From Nocardia altamirensis NBRC 108246 (GTDB lineage Bacteria > Actinomycetota > Actinomycetes > Mycobacteriales > Mycobacteriaceae): DNA of 64,000 nt. This document shows positions 28,475-36,716 of this stretch, piece by piece (within the stretch, counting starts at the first letter, position 1; each line of letters begins with the position of its first letter). The position numbers and the translations under genes were made by a program. The notes beneath the pieces are model-generated. The model was not told the DNA's origin. It saw only the letters and a program-made list of their open reading frames with translations, and did no database searches. Where the stretch lies: positions 1 to 64,000 of the forward strand of contig NZ_BDAY01000009.1 in assembly GCF_001612685.1 (NCBI RefSeq), written 5' to 3'.

Positions 28475-29269
28475 GTGAAGCCCGATACACCGCACGCCCG
28501 CGTCTGGCTCGACAAGCAGACACCCACCGCGTACCGCGCCCTCGGCAAAGTCGCGAACGAAGTACGCGCCGCGGCCGCCGCGGCAGGACTCGACCGCAAA
28601 CTCATCGAGCTGATCAACCTGCGGGTTTCCCAAATCAACGGGTGCGCCTACTGCCTGGACGTGCACGCCCGAGCCGCGCGCGCCGCGGGCAACACCGAAC
28701 AGGAACTCGCCGTGCTGCCCGCCTGGCGGCGCACGGAGCTGTATTCCCCGAGGGAACGAGCCGCGCTGGCGCTGGCCGAGCTCACCACGACACTCCCCGA
28801 CGAGGACACCCTCGCGCGCGCCTACGCACTCGCACGCACCGAACTGACGGACGATCAACTGTCCGTCGTCCTCTGGGCCGCCACCACGATCGGCGCGTTC
28901 AATCGCGTGTCGATCCTGAGCAATCACCCTGTCCATGCCGCGAAGGAGAAGCCGACCATGACCACATCCACTCCGGAATCCACTGTCGCCCGCAACGCCG
29001 AGAAGAACCGCTACGAAGTGTTCTACGGCGGCGAGCTGGCAGGATTCGCCGAGTACGAGGAGCGCGACGACGAGACGGTGTTCATCCACACCGAGATCGA
29101 CGGTGCGTTCTCCGGCAAGGGGCTCGGCAGCGTCCTGGCCAAGCAGGCCATCGAGGACACGATCGAGCGGGGCAGGGTTATCCGGCCGCTGTGCCCGTTC
29201 ATCAGGGCGTACCTCGACAAGCACCCGCAGTACGACGCGCAGGTGATCGGCAAGGGCATCAGCCGGTGA
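28475..29269 (+). CDS. AhpD/carboxymuconolactone decarboxylase-like domain fused to GNAT-like domain
   Basis: A 264-residue two-domain protein. Residues about 1-155 form an AhpD-like alkylhydroperoxidase/CMD domain with the redox motif CAYCLDVHARAA. Residues about 162-264 match the small YjdJ-type N-acetyltransferase family (FAEYEERDDETVFIHTEI and GKGLGSVLAKQAIEDT, a CoA-binding loop). The joint holds a full AAGGAG site 9 bases before an in-frame ATG at 28958, so the acetyltransferase part may also be made alone. This looks like two former genes merged by loss of a stop codon. The first start (GTG 28475) has little leader. Confidence 0.8.
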   Translation: MKPDTPHARVWLDKQTPTAYRALGKVANEVRAAAAAAGLDRKLIELINLRVSQINGCAYCLDVHARAARAAGNTEQELAVLPAWRRTELYSPRERAALALAELTTTLPDEDTLARAYALARTELTDDQLSVVLWAATTIGAFNRVSILSNHPVHAAKEKPTMTTSTPESTVARNAEKNRYEVFYGGELAGFAEYEERDDETVFIHTEIDGAFSGKGLGSVLAKQAIEDTIERGRVIRPLCPFIRAYLDKHPQYDAQVIGKGISR

Positions 29270-29307
29270 GCCGAGCGTCGGCGACCGCATCGGAGGCGGA
29301 GTCATGA
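29266..29307 (+). CDS. Candidate 13-residue micro-ORF, first of a coupled chain
   Basis: GTG overlaps the stop codon of the AhpD-GNAT gene (GTGA). It would encode VSRASATASEAES and ends at a TGA overlapping the next micro-ORF's ATG. Its counterpart inside the mce operon (47914-47955) is also 13 codons long. Expression is unproven; the region may simply be a dispersed repeat. Confidence 0.4.
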   Translation: MSRASATASEAES

Positions 29308-29387
29308 GCGAGCGTAGCGAGCGAACAAAGGGCACAGCTGAGCCCTCGCTCATGGCGGAGCCGAGCGCCAGCGAGGCGGAGTCATGA
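29304..29387 (+). CDS. Candidate 27-residue micro-ORF coupled to pirin gene
   Basis: It starts MSERSERTKG and ends EPSASEAES, with the TGA overlapping the pirin ATG (ATGA). The copy inside the mce operon (47834-47917) is also 27 codons and ends EPSVSEVES. The DNA carries the repeat GAGCGAGCG(T/C)-AGCGAGCGAAC. It may be a coupled leader peptide or a REP-like element that preserves start/stop overlap. Confidence 0.45.
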   Translation: MSERSERTKGTAEPSLMAEPSASEAES

Positions 29388-30373
29388 GTGATCTGGACGC
29401 GCATCCCGAAGAGGCGCTCTGCGAGCCGACGGCCGGTCCCGGACCGGTCGCCGAGCTCTTTCCGTTGCGCGAGGTGCCGCTCGGCGGCGTCCGCGGCGTC
29501 TACGTGGAACGCGTACTGCCGCAACGGGATCTGCCGACCGTCGGCGCCTGGTGCTTCCTCGATCATTTCGGCTCCCCCACCGTCACCACGACGGGGGCGT
29601 CCCCGGATATCGATCCGCATCCGCACATCGGCTTGCAGACGGTGACCTGGCCGTTCAACGGCCGGATCCGCCATCGCGATTCGGTCGGTTCCGATGTGGA
29701 GATCGAGCCGGGGCAGCTGAACCTGATGACCTCGGGGCGCGGCATCGCGCACTCGGAGTACAAGGTCGCCGGCGCGCACGCCGGGCACGGCCTGCAGCTG
29801 TGGATCGCGTTGCCCGGCAACAGCACCGGGATCGAGCCGCATTTCGAGCAGCATCGCGAGCTGCCGGTGTACGAAGCGCAAGGACTGCACGCGACGGTCT
29901 TGATCGGCTCGCTGGCAGGCACCGTCTCACCCGCCAAGGCGTACACGCCGATTGTCGGCGCGGACGTGCGGCTGGATCCCGGCGCCGAGGTCACCCTGCC
30001 CCTGGAACGCGGCTTCGAGCATGCGGTGCTGGTGATCGAGGGCGAGGTGACGGTCGGCGGCACGCCGCTCACCGCAGGACCGCTGCTCTACCTCGGCACC
30101 GAGCGCGACGAGATCGCGCTGACCAGCACGGCGGGTGCGCATTTCGCGCTGATCGGCGGCGAGCCGTTCGGCGAGGAACTGGTGATGTGGTGGAACTTCG
30201 TCGGACGCAGCCACGATGAGATCGTGGCTGCCCGAAATGATTGGGAGAACCACAATCTCGATCGCTTCGCCGATATCGCGGGACACTCGCCGGACCAGCG
30301 CATTCCGGCGCCGCCGTTGCCCGCCTTGCATCTGAAGCCGCGTAAACGCCGGATCGGTCCGGCCAGAGACTGA
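29384..30373 (+). CDS. Pirin family protein
   Basis: A 329-residue bicupin of the pirin family. The N-terminal cupin has the metal-binding pattern PHPHIGLQTVTW and a later ELNLMTSGRGIAHSE-type segment (QLNLMTSGRGIAHSE). The second cupin is about residues 170-280. Pirins include quercetinases and redox-linked regulators; the role here is unknown. Its ATG overlaps the stop of a preceding micro-ORF (ATGA), which suggests translational coupling, and the sequence upstream is a dispersed repeat. Confidence 0.88.
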   Translation: MSDLDAHPEEALCEPTAGPGPVAELFPLREVPLGGVRGVYVERVLPQRDLPTVGAWCFLDHFGSPTVTTTGASPDIDPHPHIGLQTVTWPFNGRIRHRDSVGSDVEIEPGQLNLMTSGRGIAHSEYKVAGAHAGHGLQLWIALPGNSTGIEPHFEQHRELPVYEAQGLHATVLIGSLAGTVSPAKAYTPIVGADVRLDPGAEVTLPLERGFEHAVLVIEGEVTVGGTPLTAGPLLYLGTERDEIALTSTAGAHFALIGGEPFGEELVMWWNFVGRSHDEIVAARNDWENHNLDRFADIAGHSPDQRIPAPPLPALHLKPRKRRIGPARD

Positions 30374-30398
30374 TTCGAGTAGGCGCCGCGGTTCGCCG

Positions 30399-30770
30399 TC
30401 ATGGAGCCGCGGTGAAGATCTCGTAGCTGTGGCGGTCCGGTGCGCACACGTACACACCGCGGCCGCCGCCGAGGCGATTGATGTCGCGGTTCCAGCCGTG
30501 CTCGATGCCCGCACCGTAGGCGACGTCGGGCCACCCGGCCAGGCGATGCAGGATCGCGTCGAAGGTGGTGTCGTCGACGAGGAAGGCGTAGTGGCCGGGT
30601 TCGACCCGGCCACGATCATCGAAGTCGAGGGTCAGGTCGCCGTTCACTCGGACCGGAACGAACGGACCGGTCGGCGCGCCCACCGTCAGACCCATCAGCT
30701 CGGCGAAAAACGTTGCGGCGGCGTGCCGATCGGCGGCGGGCACGATCGTGTGATGCAAGACGATGGCCAT
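30399..30770 (-). CDS. VOC/glyoxalase-fold protein
   Basis: A 123-residue vicinal oxygen chelate protein: VLHHTIVPAADRHAAATFFAELMGL at the start and GRGVYVCAPDRHSYEIFT at the end. A presumed metal or substrate site is formed by the His and Glu residues of these strands. It is divergent from a MarR regulator across an 86-bp AT-richer gap with several palindromes, so it is the likely target of that regulator. Substrate unknown. Confidence 0.85.
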   Translation of the reverse strand: MAIVLHHTIVPAADRHAAATFFAELMGLTVGAPTGPFVPVRVNGDLTLDFDDRGRVEPGHYAFLVDDTTFDAILHRLAGWPDVAYGAGIEHGWNRDINRLGGGRGVYVCAPDRHSYEIFTAAP

Positions 30771-30782
30771 GAACTACCCTCC

Positions 30783-30829
30783 ATATACATGCGGTACGCA
30801 TACAAATATACATGCGCATTGCATGCAAT
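30783..30829. promoter_or_regulatory. Palindromic operator region for MarR regulator
   Basis: The direct repeat ATATACATGCG occurs at 30783 and 30806. ATGCG-GTA-CGCAT (30789-30801) and ATTGCATGCAAT (30818-30829) are perfect dyads. The cluster sits in the AT-richer gap between the divergent VOC and MarR genes and probably binds the MarR protein. Confidence 0.6.
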
Positions 30830-30856
30830 TGCTAAGGTTCGCGTTAGGCTGGCGGC

Positions 30857-31321
30857 ATGAGCACAAGGGGGACCAAACCTGGCACCGTCGACGGCGGGCC
30901 CGCACTGTTCCGGGTGGTGCGATTCTGGTCGCGCCGCTGGATCAATCGAACATCCGAAGACCTGCCCGACGAGCTGCGGCACGCACAGCACGTGCAGGTG
31001 GTCGAGGTGGTCGCCGCCACCATCGAGCAAGGCGGCGAAGCCACGATCACCTCGGTGGCACACCAACTCGGGCTCGACCACTCCGGCGCGAGCCGCATGG
31101 TGCGGGACGCGACGGCGGCGGGCCATCTGTCCCGCGCCGAATCCGAACACGACCGTCGCCGTACCTCACTCGCGTTGACCGCCCGCGGCGAACAGCTGCT
31201 CGCGGACGCGCACGAGTGGCAACGCCACGTCTTTGCCGAGCTCACCGCGGACTGGGACGAACAGGATCGGCAGCGGTTCGCCGGCTATCTGCGCAGGGTG
31301 TGCGACCAGCTGCAGGCGTGA
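30857..31321 (+). CDS. MarR family regulator
   Basis: A 154-residue MarR protein with a winged helix-turn-helix (about 60-110: ITSVAHQLGLDHSGASRMVRDATAAGHL) and wing DRRRTSLALTARGEQLL. It probably represses the divergent VOC gene and itself; the ligand is unknown. The intergenic palindromes support autoregulation. An unrelated secreted protein gene follows 104 bp later. Confidence 0.9.
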   Translation: MSTRGTKPGTVDGGPALFRVVRFWSRRWINRTSEDLPDELRHAQHVQVVEVVAATIEQGGEATITSVAHQLGLDHSGASRMVRDATAAGHLSRAESEHDRRRTSLALTARGEQLLADAHEWQRHVFAELTADWDEQDRQRFAGYLRRVCDQLQA

Positions 31322-31425
31322 TCCGAACGCGTTGTGCCCGAACCCCTTCTGCTGAAGGTCACGAAACGGTATCGTCGCCGACGAAAACACCGCGCAGGGG
31401 GAGCGCTACCGAAAAGAGCACAACG

Positions 31426-32058
31426 ATGAGCATCTTCAGAAGCACCGCCACGGTATTGCTCGCCATGACCGCAACGGTCATCACCGCGGGCACCACCTAT
31501 GCGGACCCCGCAAGCACCGCACCCGACGCACCGCTCGATGTGCGCGGATCATTCCACGAAATCGCCTACCAGGTCGCGGCATCCGAGGACCGGCGAGGGG
31601 CGGTGACCACGATCCAGGACGGCCGATTCGAGCTGATCAAGGAGGGTCGGGTCGTCACACTCACCGACCGCGACGGCACCGTCGTCGCCGCGCTACCGAT
31701 GGCGGTGCGTGTCGGCGACCAACGGGTGCAACTACATCCGGACATCGACGCGTCCGGCCGCCAGCTCAGCATCACCCCCGACAACATGTCGCAGACACCG
31801 CTGCGCGATGTGGCAACCCAGGAACGCTTGTTCGCCGAAGTCGAGAAGGCGTGGCCATTTGTGTTGGCGGGCGCGGGAATCGGCGCAGGCATCGGGTTCA
31901 TCCTCGGCTTCCCGCTCGGCCTGTTCATCTTCGACTTCATCACGGTGCCGATCACCACGGTGCTCGGCGCCGCGATCGGCGCGGCAAGCGGACTCGCGAT
32001 GGGCGGCGGCCAGCCCGCGATCGACGCGGCGCTGGAATACGCCTCCGGCGCACCCTGA
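31426..32058 (+). CDS. Exported or membrane protein with glycine-rich C-terminal segment
   Basis: A 210-residue protein starting MSIFRSTATV at 31426. It has a signal peptide (cleavage probably after TTYA or near residue 26), a hydrophilic middle, and a C-terminal Gly/Ala-rich hydrophobic stretch (about 145-200) with GAGIGAGIGFILGFPLG and GAAIGAASGLAMGGG, a glycine-zipper pattern. Such segments can form oligomeric membrane helices. Nocardial proteins of this type are uncharacterised. A strong terminator follows. Confidence 0.65.
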   Translation: MSIFRSTATVLLAMTATVITAGTTYADPASTAPDAPLDVRGSFHEIAYQVAASEDRRGAVTTIQDGRFELIKEGRVVTLTDRDGTVVAALPMAVRVGDQRVQLHPDIDASGRQLSITPDNMSQTPLRDVATQERLFAEVEKAWPFVLAGAGIGAGIGFILGFPLGLFIFDFITVPITTVLGAAIGAASGLAMGGGQPAIDAALEYASGAP

Positions 32059-32079
32059 TCCGGCGTCACCGGGTCACGC

Positions 32080-32105
32080 GGTCCTCGGCGGCAGCGCCGA
32101 GGACC
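32080..32105. terminator. Bidirectional terminator
   Basis: GGTCCTCGGCG (32080-32090) and its exact complement (32095-32105) enclose a GCAG loop, between convergent genes ending at 32058 and 32149. Confidence 0.75.
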
Positions 32106-32148
32106 CGTGTTCCGATGACGGGCAACAGCGTGCGCGCCCCGGTGCTCG

Positions 32149-32622
32149 CTACGCGGATCTGCGCGGGCGGATGACCGCGGTGAATGCGGCTGCCGCGACG
32201 GACTTTCCGGTGTTGTCGGTGATGTTCACCGGCACTTCGAGCTCGATCGAAGCCTTGGCCGCGATATCGGCCCTGACCCGCTGTAGGACTTCACCGGACA
32301 ACTGAGAGGTCGCCAGGAACGGACCTGCCTCCCCCTTGGCACGCGCCCGGTATTCGATCCGTCCATCCCTTGCGACGATGAACGTTTCGCCCATCAGGTC
32401 GACGATGCCCGACACCGATGCGCCCATCGCCGCGGTCTCGGCCAGTCCGAACAACACCGCGGCGTGCAGGTCACCGTTGTGGTTCAGATGCTCCGCCTGC
32501 GGCGCCATCCGCACCACGTTCCGTCCGGCGTCGAACTCCACCCCTTCGATCCCGGTGTACTGGATGAAGCCCAACTTCTGGAAGCCGGCCATCACCAACT
32601 CCCCCATGGCCGCGCTGTCCAT
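32149..32622 (-). CDS. DUF4442/PaaI-type hotdog thioesterase-like protein
   Basis: A 157-residue single hotdog-fold protein with HLNHNGDLHAAVLFGLAET, close to acyl-CoA thioesterases and DUF4442. The start at 32622 (ATGGACAGC) is chosen because GGGAGA lies 5 bases upstream and because a KstR-like operator sits 22-35 bases before it. A further upstream ATG at 32664 would place that operator inside the gene. It may trim acyl-CoA esters in lipid or sterol breakdown; that link rests on the operator. Confidence 0.75.
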   Translation of the reverse strand: MDSAAMGELVMAGFQKLGFIQYTGIEGVEFDAGRNVVRMAPQAEHLNHNGDLHAAVLFGLAETAAMGASVSGIVDLMGETFIVARDGRIEYRARAKGEAGPFLATSQLSGEVLQRVRADIAAKASIELEVPVNITDNTGKSVAAAAFTAVIRPRRSA

Positions 32623-32643
32623 CGCATCTCCCGCCGCGCAAAA

Positions 32644-32657
32644 TGAAACGTGTTCTA
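32644..32657. promoter_or_regulatory. KstR-like operator
   Basis: TGAAACGTGTTCTA matches the published KstR consensus TNNAACNNGTTNNA exactly, with only small departures from the symmetric AGAACGTGTTCT core. KstR represses cholesterol catabolism genes in mycobacteria and Rhodococcus. It lies in the short gap before the thioesterase gene on the minus strand. Confidence 0.55.
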
Positions 32658-32702
32658 ATTTCATACTCGCATCGGGTGCGGGTTGTCCAGACAGCTGTCG
32701 AC

Positions 32703-33764
32703 TTACCGCTGGTACCGCTTCGGCAGCTGATAGCCGCGCTCGGAGAGGACAGTGCGCAACAAGTCCGGCCGGTTGGTGATGAGGCCGTCTACACCGAGAT
32801 CGAGCAAGGCGATCATGGTGGCGCGATCGTCGACGGTCCACGGCACCACCCGGATTCCGCGATCATGCGCGGCCCGGACGAGTTCGGCCGTGGTGAAAGG
32901 GCGATAGCCGGGGGTGGTGACCGCGGCACCCTGGGGGTCGCCGTGCACCGGCGACACCGCGTCCGCACCGAAAGATGCTGCGGCGGCGACAAATTTCTGC
33001 TGGAGGGAACCGGGGAAGTCATCGATGTCGAGGCCGCCGAGCCATGGCGAGGGACCCGGTTGACCCTCTTGCAAGAACTGCTGGCCGTTGGTGAGGGCGA
33101 CCAGCGGCAGCTCGGGGGCGACTTCGCGCATGCGCATCAATGCGCCCCAGTCGAAACTTTGGATGGTGACCTGGTTTTCGATGTGGGCACGGCGGATCTC
33201 CGCCGCGACAACCTGCACGAACTGTTCCCGCGGTGCCGTCTGCTGCGGGGCGCCCGCTTCGACCTTGGTTTCGATATTCAGTTTCACCTCGTCCGCGTGA
33301 TGGGCCCGGACGAGGTCGAAAACCTCGGACAGCAGCGGCATCCGGGCGCCGGGCACGGTGCGCTGTTCGGGGAATGCGGCCAATTGCTTTGAACCGCAAT
33401 CGATCGTGCGCACCTGCGCCAGCGTCAGATCCCGGATATACCTGGTGCCGGGCACATACGGGAACTTCGGGTCGCCAGGGAAAGCGGGGGCCGTGTCGAT
33501 GCACTTGTCCGGGTTGGGATCCCGATCGTGAGTGAGCACCGGGTAGCCGTCCTCGGTGATCTGCACGTCCAACTCGAGCGTGCTGACGCCGAGTTCCAGC
33601 GCGTTCGCGAACGCCGCCAGCGTGTTCTCCACGACCAGTGCGGTGCCGCCGCGGTGGGCTTGCAGGTCGAAAGGACGTCCGGGGCCGCCCGCGGACGCCG
33701 TCCCCGTCGACAGGACACCGATCAGCAGGACGGCTGCCGCGCTCGCCGCATACGTTCGTCGCAT
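32703..33764 (-). CDS. Secreted glycerophosphodiester phosphodiesterase
   Basis: A 353-residue GDPD that hydrolyses glycerophosphodiesters to glycerol-3-phosphate and an alcohol. Start MRRTYAASAA at 33764 gives a signal peptide (cleavage near TASA, about residue 26). Family motifs are QAHRGGTALVVENTLAAF (catalytic His and Arg), LELDVQITEDGYPVLTHD and VPWTVDD. Probably exported and working on lipid debris at the cell surface. Confidence 0.9.
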   Translation of the reverse strand: MRRTYAASAAAVLLIGVLSTGTASAGGPGRPFDLQAHRGGTALVVENTLAAFANALELGVSTLELDVQITEDGYPVLTHDRDPNPDKCIDTAPAFPGDPKFPYVPGTRYIRDLTLAQVRTIDCGSKQLAAFPEQRTVPGARMPLLSEVFDLVRAHHADEVKLNIETKVEAGAPQQTAPREQFVQVVAAEIRRAHIENQVTIQSFDWGALMRMREVAPELPLVALTNGQQFLQEGQPGPSPWLGGLDIDDFPGSLQQKFVAAAASFGADAVSPVHGDPQGAAVTTPGYRPFTTAELVRAAHDRGIRVVPWTVDDRATMIALLDLGVDGLITNRPDLLRTVLSERGYQLPKRYQR

Positions 33765-33816
33765 ATACCCATGGTGGACCGCATGATCCACACCCTGGTG
33801 ACCATGGGATGAAAGG

Positions 33817-34788
33817 CTACGGAACCAGGATCACTTTGCCGGTCGTTGCCCGCCGCTCCAGTGCGGCGTGGGCTTGCGCCGCCGCGGCGAGCGGGAAGGT
33901 GTGCACCGTCGGCACCATCGCCGCGTCGGCGGCGGCTTGCAGGGCCCTGGATTCCTCGCCACGCACCTCGCGCGGTTTGCTCAGCATGATCGACAGTGCG
34001 TCGATCACCGTAATGCCGTGTTCCCGCAGCTTTTCCGAGTCCGGTGCGAACTCCTCGCGGGACGCGTTGCCGTAGGTGACGTAGCGGGCGCCCTCGCCAA
34101 GCAGATCCAGTGCCGCCCTGCCCTTTTCGCCCATGACACCGTCCAGTGCCACCGTCACCGGGTGCTCACCGAATGCCCGCCGGACCGGATCGGTCCAGTC
34201 GGGTTGGTTGTAGTCGACAGCGAGGTCCGCGCCGAGTGCCTCGACCGCGGCGACCTTGGCGGGTCCACCTGCCGCGCCGATGACACGGGCACCGATGGCG
34301 CGGGCGTACTGGACGATCAGTCGTCCGACCCCACCCGCCGCCGAGTTCACCAGGACCACGTCGGCGGCGGTCAGTGCGGCGATGTCGAGCACTTCGATGG
34401 TGGTGGTGCCGGTGACGATCATCGCGGCGGCGGACTCGTAGTCCAATCCGGCCGGAATCCGATGCAGCGCAGTCGCTTCGGCGACGGCCAGTTCGGAGTA
34501 CCCGCCGGACACGCTCCTCGACGTCACCACATCGACCCCGACCAACGCCGTATCCACCCCAGGCCCAACGGATTCGACGACCCCCGCCACCTCACCACCG
34601 AAGATCGCAGGCAGCTCCGGCAGCGGCGGCCCGATCGGCAAGCCCTCGCGCATCGCCGTCTCGATCAGATGCACCCCCGCCGCTTTCACCGCGATCCGTA
34701 CCTGCCCCGCCCCCGGAATCGGATCAGGAACAGTTTCGTATCGCAGATTCCCTGCGGGCCCAAAAGCATGCAATACAACCGCGCGCAT
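33817..34788 (-). CDS. NADPH:quinone reductase-like dehydrogenase
   Basis: A 323-residue medium-chain oxidoreductase without zinc ligands. MRAVVLHAFGPAGNLRYE is a typical quinone reductase start; the Rossmann motif is VLVNSAAGGVGRLIVQYA. The start at 34788 has an exceptional GGAGGAGA site. It is similar in layout to the reductase at 14445-15419, but not a close copy. Substrate unknown. Confidence 0.88.
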   Translation of the reverse strand: MRAVVLHAFGPAGNLRYETVPDPIPGAGQVRIAVKAAGVHLIETAMREGLPIGPPLPELPAIFGGEVAGVVESVGPGVDTALVGVDVVTSRSVSGGYSELAVAEATALHRIPAGLDYESAAAMIVTGTTTIEVLDIAALTAADVVLVNSAAGGVGRLIVQYARAIGARVIGAAGGPAKVAAVEALGADLAVDYNQPDWTDPVRRAFGEHPVTVALDGVMGEKGRAALDLLGEGARYVTYGNASREEFAPDSEKLREHGITVIDALSIMLSKPREVRGEESRALQAAADAAMVPTVHTFPLAAAAQAHAALERRATTGKVILVP

Positions 34789-34878
34789 GGTGTCTCCTCC
34801 GGTCAGAACTCGATCTCTCTGACCCCACCCTGCAACCTCAACATTAGTTGATGTCAAATGCTGCAGGCACAGCACCGC

Positions 34879-35379
34879 TCAGAGGTGCAGGTGCCATTCA
34901 GCAATTTCACGGACGCGGGCCATCGTAACGCCGGTGCGCTGTTCCACAGCAAGCGGGTGGTCGGTGGGTTCCAACTCGACCAGCGGCCGGATACCGAGCG
35001 GCTGCGTGTGCAGCTTGGTCTTCAGCTCCAGTGTTGACGGCTCGTACAGCGGCAGTTCGTTCGACAACCAGCCGAAATACGGTGGCTCCTCGGCGCGGTC
35101 CGGATTGCCCCACATCTCGACGATGCGGTCGTAGCTGGGCGCACTGACCGAAATCCACACGCCCCACTCGAAGTCCTCCTCGGCGTCCAACACGGGCAGG
35201 ACGAGACGGGCGCGCAGGAAGAAGTGGTCGCCGATCTTGCACTGTTCGGCCTCGAGCACGTTCCCGGGACGCTGCTCGAGGTCGGAACTCCAGTAGGCCG
35301 GTGCGGGGACGGCGTAGGCGAAGGGCGGGCCGTCGTGCTGTTGATCGCAGGATCCACAGCGAAAGGTAGAGCTCGTCAC
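34879..35379 (-). CDS. DUF2199 protein
   Basis: A 166-residue protein matching DUF2199, a family that begins with a Cys pair (FRCGSCDQQHDGPPFAYA) and contains LEQRPGNVLEAEQCKIGDHFFLRARLVLPV as its core. The two N-terminal Cys residues could bind zinc. GTG at 35379 follows a TATGCT hexamer by 6 bases, fitting a leaderless transcript; an ATG at 35412 is the alternative. Role unknown. Confidence 0.75.
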   Translation of the reverse strand: MTSSTFRCGSCDQQHDGPPFAYAVPAPAYWSSDLEQRPGNVLEAEQCKIGDHFFLRARLVLPVLDAEEDFEWGVWISVSAPSYDRIVEMWGNPDRAEEPPYFGWLSNELPLYEPSTLELKTKLHTQPLGIRPLVELEPTDHPLAVEQRTGVTMARVREIAEWHLHL

Positions 35380-35490
35380 GCCGGAAGCATACGGAATTCG
35401 GCTCGGCGGCATGCCCGGCGGGAAGGCTCCGGACGACCGTACGTGCAGGTGATGCAGGCTGCGTCCGGCAGTGACGCAGCCCGCATCACC

Positions 35491-35646
35491 TCACGATCGG
35501 TCGGGGACGTCGTCGTGTGGTCGGATTCCTTCGAGGGGTGGGCCGATCAGTGTGTCGGTGCGGTCGCGCACGTCGTCCCAGACCGCCAGGGCGACAATGC
35601 CTATCAGCACTACGCTGCCGATCGCCGCCACGAGTATGTAGTCCAC
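35491..35646 (-). CDS. Candidate small membrane protein
   Basis: A 51-codon frame, GTG at 35646, with one strong hydrophobic segment, VDYILVAAIGSVVLIGIVAL, at the N-terminus, then a charged tail (WDDVRDRTDT and later PHDDVPDRS). It lies 38 bases downstream of the MetX-like gene on the same strand. The hydrophobic pattern supports a real single-pass protein; a ribosome site is weak. Confidence 0.4.
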   Translation of the reverse strand: MDYILVAAIGSVVLIGIVALAVWDDVRDRTDTLIGPPLEGIRPHDDVPDRS

Positions 35647-35684
35647 GGTTCGGATCCCGCGATTCAGTTGTCGGTGGAGTCGAG

Positions 35685-36716
35685 TCAGGCCAGTCCGCCC
35701 GGCTTGGCCAAGAGCTCGGACAGGGCGGTATCGATGAACCGGGTGTCTTCGTGATTGCTACCATGGCCCGCGAAATGGCCCCAGATGCCGGGGATTACCC
35801 GCAGTTCGGCGTTCGGGATGTGGGTGACGGCCCATGCTTCGTCTTCCGGCGGGAAGTACAGGTCCTTCTCGGCGGGCAGCACGAGGGCGGTCGCCTTGAT
35901 CGAGGCGAGGGCTGCTTCGGTGTAACCGTCGAAGCCAGGTGTTTGGCCGACGTCGCCGTGCTGCCAGGTCCACAGCATGCTCAGCAGATTGTTGGGATCA
36001 CGGCCGTCGAGGAAGAAGCCTTCCCAGAAGCCGATGAGGAAATCGTCGAGGGAGGCGTAGCCGAGCTTCTCGTACTCGCGCTCCCAGTAGAAGGCCTGCG
36101 AGAAGCCCCAGCCCGCGTAAACCCTTGCCAGCGCACGCAATCCGGTGGTCGGCCAGTTCTCGCCGTACCAGCCGCCCGCGAAGACCGCGTCCGCGGTCAG
36201 CGCCGCCTTGACGCCCTCCAGGAACACCTTGTTGTGCAGGCTGGTGCGCGCGGAACCACAGAACGGAGCGATCCGCTCGACCATCTCCGGATAGCTCACC
36301 GCCCACTGGTAGGTCTGGCCGGCGCCCATCGACCAGCCGGTCACCAGCGCGAGCCGCTCGATGCCGAACTTCTCTGTCACCAAGCGATGTTGGGCGGCAA
36401 CCTGATCGAAGACCGTGATGTTCGGGAACCGCGCCCGGTCGTAGGGCGGCAGCGTGTTGCTCGGCGAACTCGACAGCCCGTTGCCCATCATGTTCGGCAC
36501 GATGATGAAGTACTTCTCCGGGTCCAATGCCATCCCCGGCCCGATCAGCCACTCATTGTCCCAGTGCCGCCCCGAATACCACGTCGGGTACACCACCGCA
36601 TTGCTCTTGTCGGCATTCAGCTCGCCATACGTCGCGTACGCCAAGAAGGCGCCCCGCAAAGTGGCACCGTGCTGCGTGGTGAAATCACCGAGATCGAAGA
36701 TCTGGTGGTGGGTCAT
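35685..36716 (-). CDS. MetX-like alpha/beta hydrolase
   Basis: A 343-residue alpha/beta hydrolase related to homoserine O-acetyltransferases and their uncharacterised relatives. The nucleophile elbow is GWSMGAGQTYQWA, and an APFCGSARTS segment follows. A late VLPAEKDLYFPPED (acid) and GIWGHFAGHG (His) complete a triad. It lacks clear signs of a true MetX partner such as metY, so methionine synthesis is not assumed. The start at 36716 (MTHHQIFDLG) fits the family better than the upstream in-frame ATG at 36782. Confidence 0.82.
   Translation of the reverse strand: MTHHQIFDLGDFTTQHGATLRGAFLAYATYGELNADKSNAVVYPTWYSGRHWDNEWLIGPGMALDPEKYFIIVPNMMGNGLSSSPSNTLPPYDRARFPNITVFDQVAAQHRLVTEKFGIERLALVTGWSMGAGQTYQWAVSYPEMVERIAPFCGSARTSLHNKVFLEGVKAALTADAVFAGGWYGENWPTTGLRALARVYAGWGFSQAFYWEREYEKLGYASLDDFLIGFWEGFFLDGRDPNNLLSMLWTWQHGDVGQTPGFDGYTEAALASIKATALVLPAEKDLYFPPEDEAWAVTHIPNAELRVIPGIWGHFAGHGSNHEDTRFIDTALSELLAKPGGLA

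Noticed and set aside
35685..36716. Calling the MetX-like gene homoserine O-acetyltransferase
   Set aside because: The fold matches but there is no metY or other methionine gene nearby, and many paralogs have other functions.
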